Of a stretch of 64,000 bases of DNA, positions 20,988-32,140 are shown piece by piece. The DNA comes from Dugong dugon (Eukaryota; Chordata; Mammalia; Sirenia; Dugongidae): NCBI GenBank assembly GCA_030035585.1, contig CM057462.1, positions 99,035,234-99,099,233 of the forward strand, given 5' to 3'. Below the pieces are notes generated by a model. It saw only the letters and a program-made list of their open reading frames with translations, made no database searches and had not been told where the DNA came from. The translations under genes were made by a program, and so were the position numbers. Within the stretch, counting starts at the first letter, position 1; each line of letters starts with the position of its first letter.

Positions 20988-23722
20988 GAGCACAATTAAG
21001 TATTTTGGAATTCCCATTCTTTGAAATATTATCTATAATTTGTTATGATCCACACAGTGGAATGCCTTTGCATAGTCAGTAAAACACAGGAAAACATCTT
21101 TCTGATATTCTCTGCTTTCAGCCAACATCCATCTGATATCAGTAATGAATGATATCCCTTGTTCCACACCCTCTTCTGAATATGGCTTGAATTTCTGGCA
21201 GTTCCCTGTGAATGTAGTCCTGCAACCTCTTTTGAAAGATCTTCAGCAAAATTTGACTTGCGTGTGATGTTAATGATATTGCTCAATAATTTCCACATTC
21301 TGTTGGATCACCTTTCTTTGGAATGGGCACAAACAAATATGTATCTCTTCCAGTCAATTGGCCAGGTAGCTGTCTTCCAAATTTCTTGGCATAGATAAGT
21401 GAGCACTTCCAGCACTGCATCTCTTTGCTGAAACATCTCGATTGATATTCCATCAGCTCCTGGAGCCTTGTATTTTGTCAATGCCTCCAATGCAAATTGG
21501 ACTTCTTCCTTCAGTACCATAGTTCTTGATCATATGCTACCTCCTCAAATGGTTGAACGTCAACCAATTCTTTTTGGAACAGCGACTCTGTATTCCTTCC
21601 ATCTACTTTTGATGCTTCCTGTGTCATTCAATATTTTGCCCATAGAATCCTTCAAAATTACAACTCGAGGCTTGAACTTTTTCTTCAGTTCTTTCAGCAT
21701 GATAAATGCTGAGTGCGTTTTCCCCTTTTGGTTTTCTAACTTCAGGTCTTTGCATATTTCATTATAACATTTTACTTTGTCTTCTCGAGCTGCCCATTGA
21801 AATCTTCTGTTCAGCTCTTTTACTTCATCATTTCTTCCATTTTCTTTAGCTACTTTACATTCAAAAGCAAGTTTCAGAGTCTCTTCTGACACCCATTTTG
21901 GTCTTTTCTTTCTTTCCTTTCTTTTTAATGACCTTTTGATTTCTTCATGTATGATGTCCTTGATGTCTTCCCACAACTGATCTGGATTTCCGACATTAGT
22001 GTTCAATGCATCAGATCTGTTCTTGGATGGTCTCCAAATTCAGATTGGATATAGTCAAGGTTGTGTTTTAGCTCTCATGGACTTATTTTAATTTTCTTCA
22101 GCTTCAAATTGAACTTGCACATGAGCAATTGATGGTCTCTTCTGCAGTCGGCCTCTGGCCTTGTTCTGACTGATGATATTGAGGTTTTCCATCGTCTCTT
22201 TCCACAGATGTAGATGATTTGATTCCTGTGTTTTCCATCTGGTGAAGTCCACATGTATAGTCACTTCTTATGTTGTTGAAAAAAGATATTTGCACTAAAG
22301 AAGTTGTTGGTCTTGCAAAATTCTATCATGCGATCTTCGGTGTTGTTTCGATCACAAGCAATGTATTTCCCAACTACCAAACCTTCTTTGTTTCCAACTT
22401 TTGCATTCCAATCACTAGTAATTATCAATGCATGTTGATTGCATGTTTGATCAATTTCAAACTGCACAAGTTGGTAAAAATCTTCAATTTCTTCATCTTT
22501 GGCATTAGTGGTTGGTGCACAAATTTGAACGATAGTATTAACTTGTCTTCCTTGTAGACATATGGGTATTATCCTGTCACAGACAGTGTTGTATTTTAGT
22601 ACAGATCTTGAAATGTTATTTTTGATGACATTCATCTTCACTTTGTCATTCCCAGCATAGTGGGCCACATGATAGTCTGATGCAAAATGGATAACATCAC
22701 AAAGAATGGGAATCCCAGAACATTTAATTGTTCTCATGCAGAACCTGTATATAGACCAAGAGGCAGTCATTTGAACAGAGCAAGGGGATAGTGTATGATT
22801 TAAAATCAAGAAAGGTGTGCATCAGGGTTGTATCCTTTCACCATATTTACTCAGTCTGTATGCTGAGCAAATAATCTGAGCAACTGAACTATATGTAGAA
22901 GAATGTGGCATCAGGATTGGTGGAAGACTCATTAACAACCTAAGATATCATATGACACAATCTTGCTTTCTGAAAATGAAGAAAACTTGAAGCACTTACT
23001 GATGAAGATCAAAGACTACAGCCTTCAGTATGTATTACACCTCAACATAAAACAAAAATCCTCACAACTGGACCAATAAGCAACATCATATAACGGGAGA
23101 AAAGATTGAAGTCTTCAAGGATTTCATTTTACTTGGATCCACAATCAATGCCTATGGAATCAGCAGTCAGGAAACCAACATATTGCTTTGGGCAAATCTG
23201 CTGAAAAAGACCTCTTTAAAGTGTTAAAAAGCAAAGATGTCATTTTGAGGATTAAGGAGCTCCTTACCCAAGCCATGATATTTTCAATCACATCGTATGC
23301 ATCCAAAAACTGGACAATGAATAATGAGGACCAAAGAAGAATTGATGCCTTTGAATTATGATGTTTGTGAAGAATATTAAATATACCATTGTCTGCGAGA
23401 AGAATGAACAAGTCTGTCTTGGAAGAAATACATCCAGGGTGTTTCTTGGAAGCAAGGATGGTGAGACTTTGTCTCACGCACTTTGGACATGTTATCAGGA
23501 GGAACCTGTCCCTGACGAAGGACATCATGCTTGGTAAAGTAGAGGTTCAGCAAAAAAGAGGAAGACACTCAATGAGATGGATTGACACCGTGGCTACAAC
23601 AATGGGCTCAAACATAGCAATAATTGTGAGGTTGGTGCAGGACCGGATAGTGTTTCATTCTGTTGTACATAGGGTTGCTGTGAGTCAGAACCAACTTGAC
23701 AGCACCTAACAACAACAATAAC
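20988..23722 (+). mobile_element. RTE LINE with 5' inversion (twin priming)
   Basis: One insertion in two arms. 20988 to about 22686 is RTE in minus orientation, running from the endonuclease start (right end) to RT motif A (left end). From about 22683 to 23722 the element continues in plus orientation from the same RT point to the 3' end. The two arms overlap by about 50 element bases ('ggataac...aatgggaat...ttaattgt.ctcat'). The joint at about 22683-22688 shows ATGG, common to both arms. The whole is flanked by an 11-bp perfect TSD. This is the geometry of twin priming as known from L1. The coding frame is dead. Confidence 0.9.
21560..22006 (-). pseudogene. RTE spacer/RT N-terminal remnant in the inverted arm
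   Basis: A 148-codon open stretch of the linker between endonuclease and reverse transcriptase. It is highly charged, with 'DIIHEEIKRSLKRKERKKRP' and 'KWVSEETLKLAFE' near its start and 'LNRRFQWAAREDKVKCYNEI' in the middle. This lysine/arginine-rich linker is shared by all RTE copies here, for example 45355-45903. It has no independent function. Confidence 0.75.
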
Positions 23723-23733
23723 ATATAACATAT
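23723..23733 (+). repeat. TSD (right) of twin-primed RTE
   Basis: ATATAACATAT, identical to 20977-20987. Confidence 0.8.
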
Positions 23734-24955
23734 TATTGTGAGCACACAATGATTATCATTCACAAAGTTTCAACAATTTGAAACCATTATCTAACCATAC
23801 ATCTAATAGCTCTGTTCTTGACAAACTTTTTTACTTTTTATTTCATATTAATAAATATACATAGATGTATCATATACATATACAAACTCTTCACTGGAAA
23901 GTTTTATTGGTTTACTTACATTATCAAGAGCATTTGTTAATCACTTTTGTACTTGAAGTGACACATGGAGCATCAGTTTGAAAGGAATATGACAGGCAGC
24001 TCCTTCTCTCAGGGAACTATATTATAAAGACAAACATCTAGAAGCATAATAATAAATTGCTTATTGTAATAAACAGTTTCCAAACCCAATCCCATTGTCA
24101 AATTATTTCAAGCAATGTTAAACATAATTTGAATAGAAACCTGGAATATGTGACAACTGTATATCATTCTTTTCTGTGCCACAAAAACTGAATGCAAATT
24201 CAGCTGGGGAATGTGTTCATTTTTTGCCTATCAGAGCTGTAGGCAGATAAAGCTCTCATTTGTCCTGGCCTCTGTGGCACATTGATATCACTGACCAAAC
24301 ACCAATTTGGGCTGTGTTCTATTGTGCAGGAAGGAACAGGAGCAATTTAAAATCACTCGTAGGCAACTTACATTGTCTTCACTCGTGTTCCCTTTCTTGG
24401 CACTGATTACTTATCTTGGCTGTCCTATTAATTTCTATGCCACTTGAGGGATACAGAAATTTAACAACTTGTGTGATCTATCACATTTGTAAAATGTGAC
24501 TAATCTACTTATTGTGGTAGCGTGTGGAATTCTGAACAACACCAGGCAACTGTAATTACTTAAATGACTGGAAACAGTTTGACACAAATTTGAGACATAG
24601 ACGTGGATTATATATAAGGTCTCTAAATATAATATACAGACATCTCTGTAACCTATCCCACTGAATGGGAAAATAACTGGTTTAGGGCATATGGTACTTC
24701 TGTCCTTGCAAAAGCCTGGAGTAGCTTTCTTCTACTTTTCCCTACTTTGAGGTAAATATTTGGCACAAAACAATCAGATTACATATAAACATTCTGAACT
24801 ATAGATCCATGTCATTGTTCTTCCTGCTTTAAAAACATTTGTCAGATTTTATCAAAAAGTCATGAATAATTCTTTTATAAAGATCTTATAAACACACTTG
24901 TGGCAAACACTCTTAGTTCCTTTCTCCCTTCCTACTTGCATATACAAAAGCTGAA
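23734..24955. other. unassigned sequence
   Basis: No repeat or gene recognised. 24175-24420 is less AT-rich and free of known repeats; it would be a candidate for a conservation check. Confidence 0.3.
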
Positions 24956-24959
24956 AAAC

Positions 24960-25330
24960 TGATTTCTCATTTTCCCAGCCTCTCTTGCAGCTAGGGTTGC
25001 CCTTGTGACATAGTTCTCTGGTAAATGAAACATTGGCAGAAGACTGCTAGTGGGTTCATAGCAATGTTATTCTTTCCTGTTAAAAGAAGCACAGATTACT
25101 GATACTGCTCCTTCTTTGTTCTTCTCATGTTGAAAGAAAGCTACAGCAGGAAGATGCAGGAAAAGACCAAAATAATAACAAAGAACATGAAGCTGACATG
25201 TTAGGCTTCTAAATCAATGCCAACAGCTTTCTACTTTGAGAGTTCTAATAGCATTAGAAAAATAAAACTTTACTTATTTAAACCATTGTAAATGAAGTTA
25301 TGTCATTTGAAACTGAACACATTCTGAAAC
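24960..25330 (+). mobile_element. ancient mammalian repeat, possibly LTR
   Basis: 'tttcccagcctctcttgcagctagggttgcccttgtgacatagttctctggtaaatgaaa' ... 'aataaaactttacttatttaaaccattgtaaa...gaaactgaacacattctgaaac' follows a common mammalian interspersed repeat with an LTR-like end. I cannot name the family. Confidence 0.45.
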
Positions 25331-26258
25331 AAAGTGAAAGAGTATACGTGTACATGCAATTTTATATACATGTATGTACATATAATTGTTAATGAAGAAA
25401 GAAATTGGGGGGACAATCCAAAACATTCAATTGTATAAACTGCAAGTTCATGTTACTGTGAGGTTAATGAAAATTGCTATTTTAGCATTAATAGTATTAT
25501 TTTAAAGGTTAAAAAATACATATGGTGTTCATAGCTAACCACACGCTGAACTGAGAAATTCCAAATGATCAGGAAGCAATCAGCTCCTAATATTGCACTC
25601 CCCCTCTCCCGCCGTCCCCGCACCCTTACTACTTGGACAAGAATTGTAGTTACCTGAGGGCTGCGCAGAGAATGAGACTTAATCACTGATTATGTACAAT
25701 CCAGATTCTTATTAATGAAACTCCTGTTTAATTGACTGCAATGAAAAATACAAAGTAAAATTTAAATGTGATTATCAAAGCAATTCAGTAAATATTTCTC
25801 AAGTACCATCTATGAAAGCAGTGCTGTGCTAGCACTGCAAGGCATAAAACAAAAGTATAATTCTTAATTTATGCCCTTAGGAAACCTACAATAAATATTG
25901 AATATATTTAAAACAGTCTTCAAGGCTTTAATTATAGTGCCGTAAATAAAATTTAATGTAACGTTTAGATACCTAGAAGGAGAATTTTCATTAGTAAAAT
26001 CCAAGTCCCTTTGGTTATTTTAGACAAATATGCCTAACTTTTGTATTTATAATTTAAAGTGATTAATAGGTCAATTGTCTTCTGTTAAATAAAAATTTTC
26101 AATAGTAGTAGACTGTATATAAATCAATCTGTAATAATACTGTCATAATGTGTGTTAAAATAAAAACACTTTATAAAATAGGATAGTGAAGCCTTTGAGT
26201 CCTGTGTGTTTGCTTCCTCAATTAATTCAGCAATCTTTTATTTAAAGGCATCATTATT
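25331..26258. other. unassigned AT-rich sequence
   Basis: 25790-25870 resembles the old LINE-type fossil ('cagtaaatatttctcaagtaccatctatg'). A small C-rich patch lies at 25598-25625. No gene signal. Confidence 0.35.
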
Positions 26259-26261
26259 ATA

Positions 26262-26462
26262 ATACCAGTTGCTACTGAATAGACTCCAGCTCATGGCGAC
26301 CCATGGTGACAGAGTAGAACTGTGTTCCATAGGGTTTTCAATGGCTGCTTTTTTGGAAGTAGATCAACAGGCCCTTTTTCCAATGTATCTCTGGGTAGAC
26401 TCAAACCTCCAACTTTTCGGTTGGCAGCTGAGCACACTACCACTTGCACTACCCAGGGATTC
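26262..26462 (-). mobile_element. AfroSINE, long form
   Basis: On the plus strand: 'cagttgctactgaatagactccagctcatggcgaccc', 'agagtagaactgtgttccatagggtt' and 'caacttttcggttggcagctgagcac...ctacccaggga'. A complete long copy in minus orientation. Confidence 0.87.
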
Positions 26463-26465
26463 CAG

Positions 26466-26975
26466 AAAACTTCGTGGAAAAGCCTTTTTCCAAAGACTTC
26501 AAGATTTGATATGTTCATGGACTTTATGATGAGGGAAAATAATAACTTACAGCCTACAAAGACCCATTGAAAGTACGTTTCACTAAAATTTTCCACACCA
26601 ATTACAAATGCCAAGGTCAGTTTGGGTTCCACTTTAAAGATATACCCCCCCCCCCCAAAAAAGGTCAACTTAGCCATGTCTTCAGAGAAATTAATGGAAG
26701 TATATTTCAAAACGGAAGGGGAAAATTCAAAATGGCCAGGGATAGTCCCAAGTAGAGGAAATAAGTTAGGAACTGTTTTCTAATGAGTTATTTCTTCATA
26801 TCCAATCCAACTTCCATGTTCAAACTATACTGCAGCGAAGTTAATAGGAGCATGTGTTCCTGAACAAATTGTCAGAATGTGTGCTTAAGTTTAAATCACT
26901 AGATAATATTTAAATGTTAGAAGACAAGGTCATTCATTGTCCTTTAAAAAAATTAATTTCCATATTGTATTTCCA
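26466..26975. other. unassigned; C12A6 run
   Basis: A homopolymer pair, twelve C then six A, lies at 26645-26662. Nothing else recognised. Confidence 0.4.
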
Positions 26976-26986
26976 TTTTTAATCCT
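26976..26986 (+). repeat. TSD (left) of full-length RTE
   Basis: TTTTTAATCCT, repeated exactly at 30169-30179. Confidence 0.92.
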
Positions 26987-27002
26987 GTTGTTGCTATTGT
27001 TA

Positions 27003-27425
27003 TTAGGTGCCATTGAGTCGATTCCAACTCATAGTGACCCCATGTACAACAGAACGAAACACTGCCTGGTCTTGCTCCATCCTCACAATCGTTGTTATGC
27101 TTGAGTCCATTATTGCAGTTACTTTGTCAATCCATCTCCCTGAGGATCTTCCTCTTTTTCGCTGACCCTCTACTTTCCCAAGCATGATGTCCCTCTCCAG
27201 GGACTGATCCCTCCTGATAACATGTCCAAAGTATGTGAGACGTAATCTCACTATCTTTACTTCTAAGGGGCATTCTGGTTGTACTTCTTCCAAGACAGAT
27301 CTGTTCATTCTTTTGGCAGTCCATGGCATATTCAATATTCTTTGCCAATACCACAATTCAAAGGGTGTCAGTTCTTCTTCAGTCTTCCTTATGTGTTGTC
27401 CAGCTTTCACATGCATATGAGGCAA
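27003..27425 (-). pseudogene. RTE protein C-terminal remnant
   Basis: 140 open codons of the RTE C-terminal region, with 'LWYWQRILNMPWTAKRMNRS', 'LTYFGHVIRRDQSLERDIML' and the basic 'GQRKRGR' stretch. It stops in the terminal TAA/CAA tail. It illustrates that the RTE coding frame reaches the 3' terminus, so the presumed RT recognition end overlaps coding sequence. Confidence 0.8.
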
Positions 27426-29063
27426 TTGAAAACACCATGACTTGGTTCAGGCGCAACTTAGTCTTCAAGGTGACATCTTTGCTTTTCAACACTTTTAAGA
27501 GGTCTTTTGCAGATTTGCCTAATGCAATGCATCATCTGATTTCTTGACTGCTGCTTCCATGGGTGTTGATTGTGGATCCAAGTAAAATGAAATCCTTGAC
27601 AATTTCAATCTTTTCTCCGTTTATCATGATGTTGCTTATTGGTTCCATTGTAAGAATTTTCATTTTCTTAATTTTGAGGTGTAATCCATACTGAAGGCTG
27701 TAGTCTTTGATCTTCATCAGTAAGTGCTTCAAGTCCTTTTCACTTTCAGCAAGCAAGATTGTGTCATCTGCATAACACAGGTTGTTAATGAGTCTTCCAC
27801 CAATCCTGATGCCACGTTCTTCTTCATATATTCCAGCTTCTCAGATTATTTGCTCAGCATATAGATTAAATAGGTAAGGTGAAAGGATCTAACCCTGACA
27901 TACTCCTTTCCTGACTTTAAAGCATGCAGTAACCCCTTGTTCTGTTTGAACTATTGCCTCTCGATCCATGTACAGGTTCCTCATGAGCACAATTAAGTGT
28001 TCTGGAATTCCCATTCTTCACAATGTTATCCATAATTTGTTATGATCCAAACAATCGAATGCCTTTGCATAGTTAATGAAACACAGGTAAACATTTGTCT
28101 GGTATTCTCTGCTTTCAGACAGGATGCATCAGACATTAGCAATGATATCCCTGGTTGCACGTCCTCTTCTGTATCTGGCTTGAATTTCTGGCAGTTCCCT
28201 GTAGATATATTGCTAAAGCTGTTTTTTAATGATCTTCAGGAAAATTTATTTGCATGTGATATTAACAATATTGTTCAATAATTTCTGCATTCGATTGGAT
28301 CACCTTTCTGCTCCAGTCGGTTGGCTGGGAAGCTGTCCTCCAGATTTCCTGGCATAGACGAGTGAGCACTTCCAGTGCTGCATCTGTTTGTTGAAACATC
28401 TCAATTGATATTCCGTCAGTTCCTAGAGCCTTGTTTTATCACCAGTGCCTTCAGTGCAGCTTGCACTTATTCCTTCAGTACCATTGGTTCCTGATCATAT
28501 GCTACCTCCTGAAATGGTTGAACGTCAACCAATTCTTTTTGGTACAGTGACTCTGTGTATACCTTCCATCTTCTTTTGATGCTTCCTGTGTCATTCAATA
28601 TTTTTCCCATAGACTCCTTCACTATCGCAGCTGGAAGCTTGAATTTTTTTCTTCAATACTTTCAGCTTGAGAAATGCTGAGTGTGTTCTTCCCTTTTGGT
28701 TTTCTATATCCAGCTCTTTGTGCATGCCATTATAATATTTTAGTTTGTCTTCTCAAGCCACCCTTTGAAATCTTCTTTTCAGTTCTTTTACTTCATCATT
28801 TCTTCCTTTTGCTTTAGCTGCTCTACGTTCAAGAGCAAGTTTCAGAGTCTCTTCTGACATCCTTTTTGATCTTTTCTTTCTTTTTAATTACCTTTTACTT
28901 TCTTCGTGTATGATGTCCTTGATGTCATCCCACAACTTGTTCAGTCTTGGGTCATTAGTGTGCAGTGTGTGAAATCTGTTCTTGAGATGATCTCTAAATT
29001 CAGGTGGGATATACTCAAAGTCGTGCTTTGGCTCTCGTGGACTTGTTCTAATTTTCTTCAGTT

Positions 29064-29582
29064 TCAACTTGATATTGCATATAAGCAGTTGATGGTCTGT
29101 TCTGCAGTCGGTCCCTGGCCTTGTTCTGACTGATGATAATGAGTTTTCCATCTTCTCTTTCCACAGATGTAGTTGATTTCATTCCCATGTATTCCATCTG
29201 GTGAGGTCCATGTGTATAGCCACCATTTATGTTGTTGAAAAAAGATATTTGCAATGAAGAAGTCATTGGTCTTGCAAGATTCTGTCATGCAATCTCCAGC
29301 ATCATTTCTATATCCGAGACCATATTTCCCAACTACCAATCCTTCTTTGTTTCCAACTTTTGCATTCCAATCACCAGTAATTATCAATGCATTTTGACTG
29401 CATGTTCCATCAATTTCAGACTTCAGAAACTGGTAAAAGTCTCCAATTTCTTCATCTTTGGCCTTAGTATTTGGTGCATAAATTTGAATAATAATCTTAT
29501 TAACTGATCTTCCTTGTAAGCATATGGATATTATCCTATCACTGACAGCGTTGTACTTCAGAATAGATCTTGAAATGCTCAT
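29064..29582 (-). pseudogene. RTE endonuclease remnant
   Basis: 172 open codons of the APE-type endonuclease. Visible motifs are 'IIIQIYAPNTKAKDE' and 'ALIITGDWNAKVGNKEG' with the catalytic D.N pair, then 'VVGKYGLGYRND'. The 'INYICGKRRW' stretch, where other copies read 'IDYI', retains the family's late motif region. This domain nicks target DNA in intact RTE elements. Confidence 0.82.
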
Positions 29583-30168
29583 TTGCCATTCCTCTTCAAG
29601 TTGTCATTCCCAGCATAGTAGGCCATATGATTGTCCAATTCAAAATGGCCAATACCAGTCCATTTGAGCTCGCTATTGTCTAGGATATCAATGTTTATAC
29701 ATCCCATTTCATTTTTGATGATTTCCAATTCTCCTAGATTCATACTTCGTACATTCCATGTTCAGATTATTAATGGATATTTGCAGCTGTTTCTTCTCAT
29801 TTTGAGTCATGCCACATCATCACATGAAGGTCCCAAAAGCTTGACTCCATCCATGTCATTAAGGTTGATTCTACTTTGAGGAGGCATCTCTTCCCCAGTC
29901 ATATTTTGAGTACCTTCCAACCTGAGGGGCTCATCTTCCGGCACTGTATCAGAAAATATTCCACTGCTATTCATAAGGTTGTCACTGCTTAATTGTTTTC
30001 AGAAGTAGTCTGCTGGATACTTCTCTCTAGTCTGTCTTAGTCTGGAAGCTCATCTGAACCTGTCCACCATGGGTGACCCTGCTGATATTTGAATACCGAT
30101 GGCATAGACTCCATCATCACAGCAACACGCAAGCCCCCATAGTAAACACACCGACAGACACGTGTGGG

Positions 30169-30179
30169 TTTTTAATCCT
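30169..30179 (+). repeat. TSD (right) of full-length RTE
   Basis: TTTTTAATCCT, identical to 26976-26986. Confidence 0.92.
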
Positions 30180-32046
30180 ACATATATTTATTCCAAGCTA
30201 CATGACAAAGAAATTCAATTTTAAACAGTAACACAACTTGTAAACATCTTTTGGCCAGTTCCATTGTTAGTGCTTCCTTTTTTTATTTTTCCTGTACATT
30301 TTACTTATAACTTTGATAGTTGAATGGATGTAACAATTATGGTGGAATGTGGGTCACAGAAGCTATAGTTTGAAGTTCAGCTCTAGATGGGAATAGTATG
30401 AAATTTAACACAAATTAAGAAGATATAATACAAATGCAAAAAAGTCAGCAAGAACAAACATACCATTTACATGAAGGGTGGAACCACATATGTTTTTGCT
30501 TACTCTTGTATCACCAGAACCTACCATAATGCCTGGCACATTGTAGGCTCCCAGTTAAAGTTATTGAATGTAAATAAATAAATTAGTTCAGAATTATCTT
30601 GGGAGTTTTGGTTATGAGAACACATTAGCAACAAGAATGGAGTATGGTGCAAAAAGCTTCATGAGCAGAATGCTGTGTTAATATACTTAGTGTCAAAAAC
30701 CAGAAATATTCTGAGAGCTTGTGAGGGCTTGAGTCTACACGTAGAGGAAATTATTTTGTTAGCAAGGCTCCACATCTCAGGTCTTATGATCGTCAGGGTA
30801 GCTGACTGCTGTAAGAACAACAACAAAAAAGCCAAAATCTCATTAGGTAATTGTGATGAAAGGTTTATTTCTCCCTCTCAGATAGAAAAAGAATGGGAGA
30901 TACTGGCCAATAACAATTATGAAATCTGACTAGGCAGGAGGTGGAGGACCTCTACCATGGCAGTAGGAGAAGTTCCTTAATTATACACTAAGTCTACTGT
31001 CTAGAAGGAACATCCTCATCCATTTTTCCCCAAGATACGTGGCTCCAGGCCTAGGAGTTCTTCCTTTTCTATTATCCTCCATGTCTATGTCTGATGTGAG
31101 CCTTAGGGACATGCCTTCCTCCTCGGCTTCCCTGTGTTTACAACTTCTGGCACATTCAAGTATGAAGGCCAGAGTTATTTTAAGTATCAAACATACCCAG
31201 GGTCCTGGTTTCTTTGGCTGTATGATTTCCTTGAAATCCTAGTAAGGTTCTGAGCTATTTGATTCTAGTCACTTCTACCTCAGTAACTGCACCACCCAAA
31301 GTTTTTTCCAGTCTCTATTTAATGGTAGTTATATCAAGGCCTTCAGACACGGGTTGGAAGTCTATATCCTTAATCTGATTTTTGCTTAGGTGTAAGTAAG
31401 TTTTAGTAGGCCTCTCTCTCTGAGAGACAAGTTTTTCGATCTGATTTCCTATTGTATGGAGCGTAGAAGCAGTCGGCCTTAACAGCACTTCAAGGCCTCC
31501 ATTTTATGGGCCCTTTCTTCCCTATCATTTCCGCTAACAAACGTGTCTACTCTTGTTTCAACTCATCTCTTAATATACTTTAACATTCCACTGAAAACAG
31601 CAATAGCATTCAGCATACATGTTCACTGCTTCTTTCTCATCATTTCCTCTAGAGTTATATTCTCTGCAAGCAGGTGCTGGCTTTCAGGTTGTCGCACATG
31701 ATAGTTTTACCAACTATTTGAAAAGACATAATAGAGCTTTCCAGCCTTATAGCTTCTGTTTCCTTGCCACCTATGGCCCACACATTAAGGATTATCATAA
31801 TGCCACATTTTAGTTTTTTGTCATTGTAACACCCAACTTCAAAATGTTAATTTCTGTATTATTCAGAGGAATCTTACTGCTGCAATAAACAACCTCAACA
31901 TTTGAGTTGCTTAAGCAATAAAAGTTTGATTTCTTACTCATGTCAGAATATATTGTAGGTCTGTTTTTGATGGAGGGGTGGGATGTATGCAGGCTCTGCT
32001 CCAGTGCTTCCAAGACACATGTCCCAGTCATCTGTGACTCTACTTC
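30180..32046. other. unassigned; likely old LTR/DNA repeat remnants in 31340-32000
   Basis: 31600-31830 ('ctctgcaagcaggtgctggctttcaggttg' to 'gtcattgtaacacccaacttc') and 31850-31985 ('ctgctgcaataaacaacctcaacatttgagttgcttaagc') read like diverged interspersed repeats that I cannot name. 30480-30580 ('atcaccagaacctaccataatgcctggcacattgtagg') is L2-like. No convincing gene; ORFs are below 90 codons. Confidence 0.4.
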
Positions 32047-32054
32047 CTCTAGAT
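32047..32054 (+). repeat. 8-bp TSD (left) of hAT element
   Basis: CTCTAGAT, paired with CTCTAGAA at 36548-36555 (7 of 8). Eight bases is the hAT TSD length. Confidence 0.7.
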
Positions 32055-32140
32055 AACTAGTTCTTAAACTGCTGCCCATGGACCTTTGGTGGGACTCTAA
32101 AACCCTTTCAGGGGGTCTGCAAGGTCAAAACAGTTTTTCT

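Larger units (their letters stand above)
26987..30168 (-). mobile_element. full-length RTE-clade LINE, defective
   Basis: 3182 bp between perfect 11-bp TSDs. On the minus strand the 5' UTR begins CCCACACGTGTCTGTCGG near 30168. The endonuclease follows, with 'IIIQIYAPNTKAKDE' and 'ALIITGDWNAKVGNKEG' (29064-29582). Then come the basic linker (about 28890-29150), the reverse transcriptase with the YADD codons near 27755-27775, and the C-terminal 'RKRGRSSGRWIDKVTAIMDS' (27003-27425). The last frame ends 'MSWNRLNGT' then stop at 27003, about 16 bases from the element end. It is inactivated by stops and frameshifts. Confidence 0.95.

Noticed and set aside
22261-22809. 182-codon minus-strand open frame that looks like one protein
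   Set aside because: It crosses the inversion joint at about 22685. Its first ~45 codons are antisense of the RT arm, the rest is genuine endonuclease. It is an artefact of the twin-primed structure, not a fused gene.
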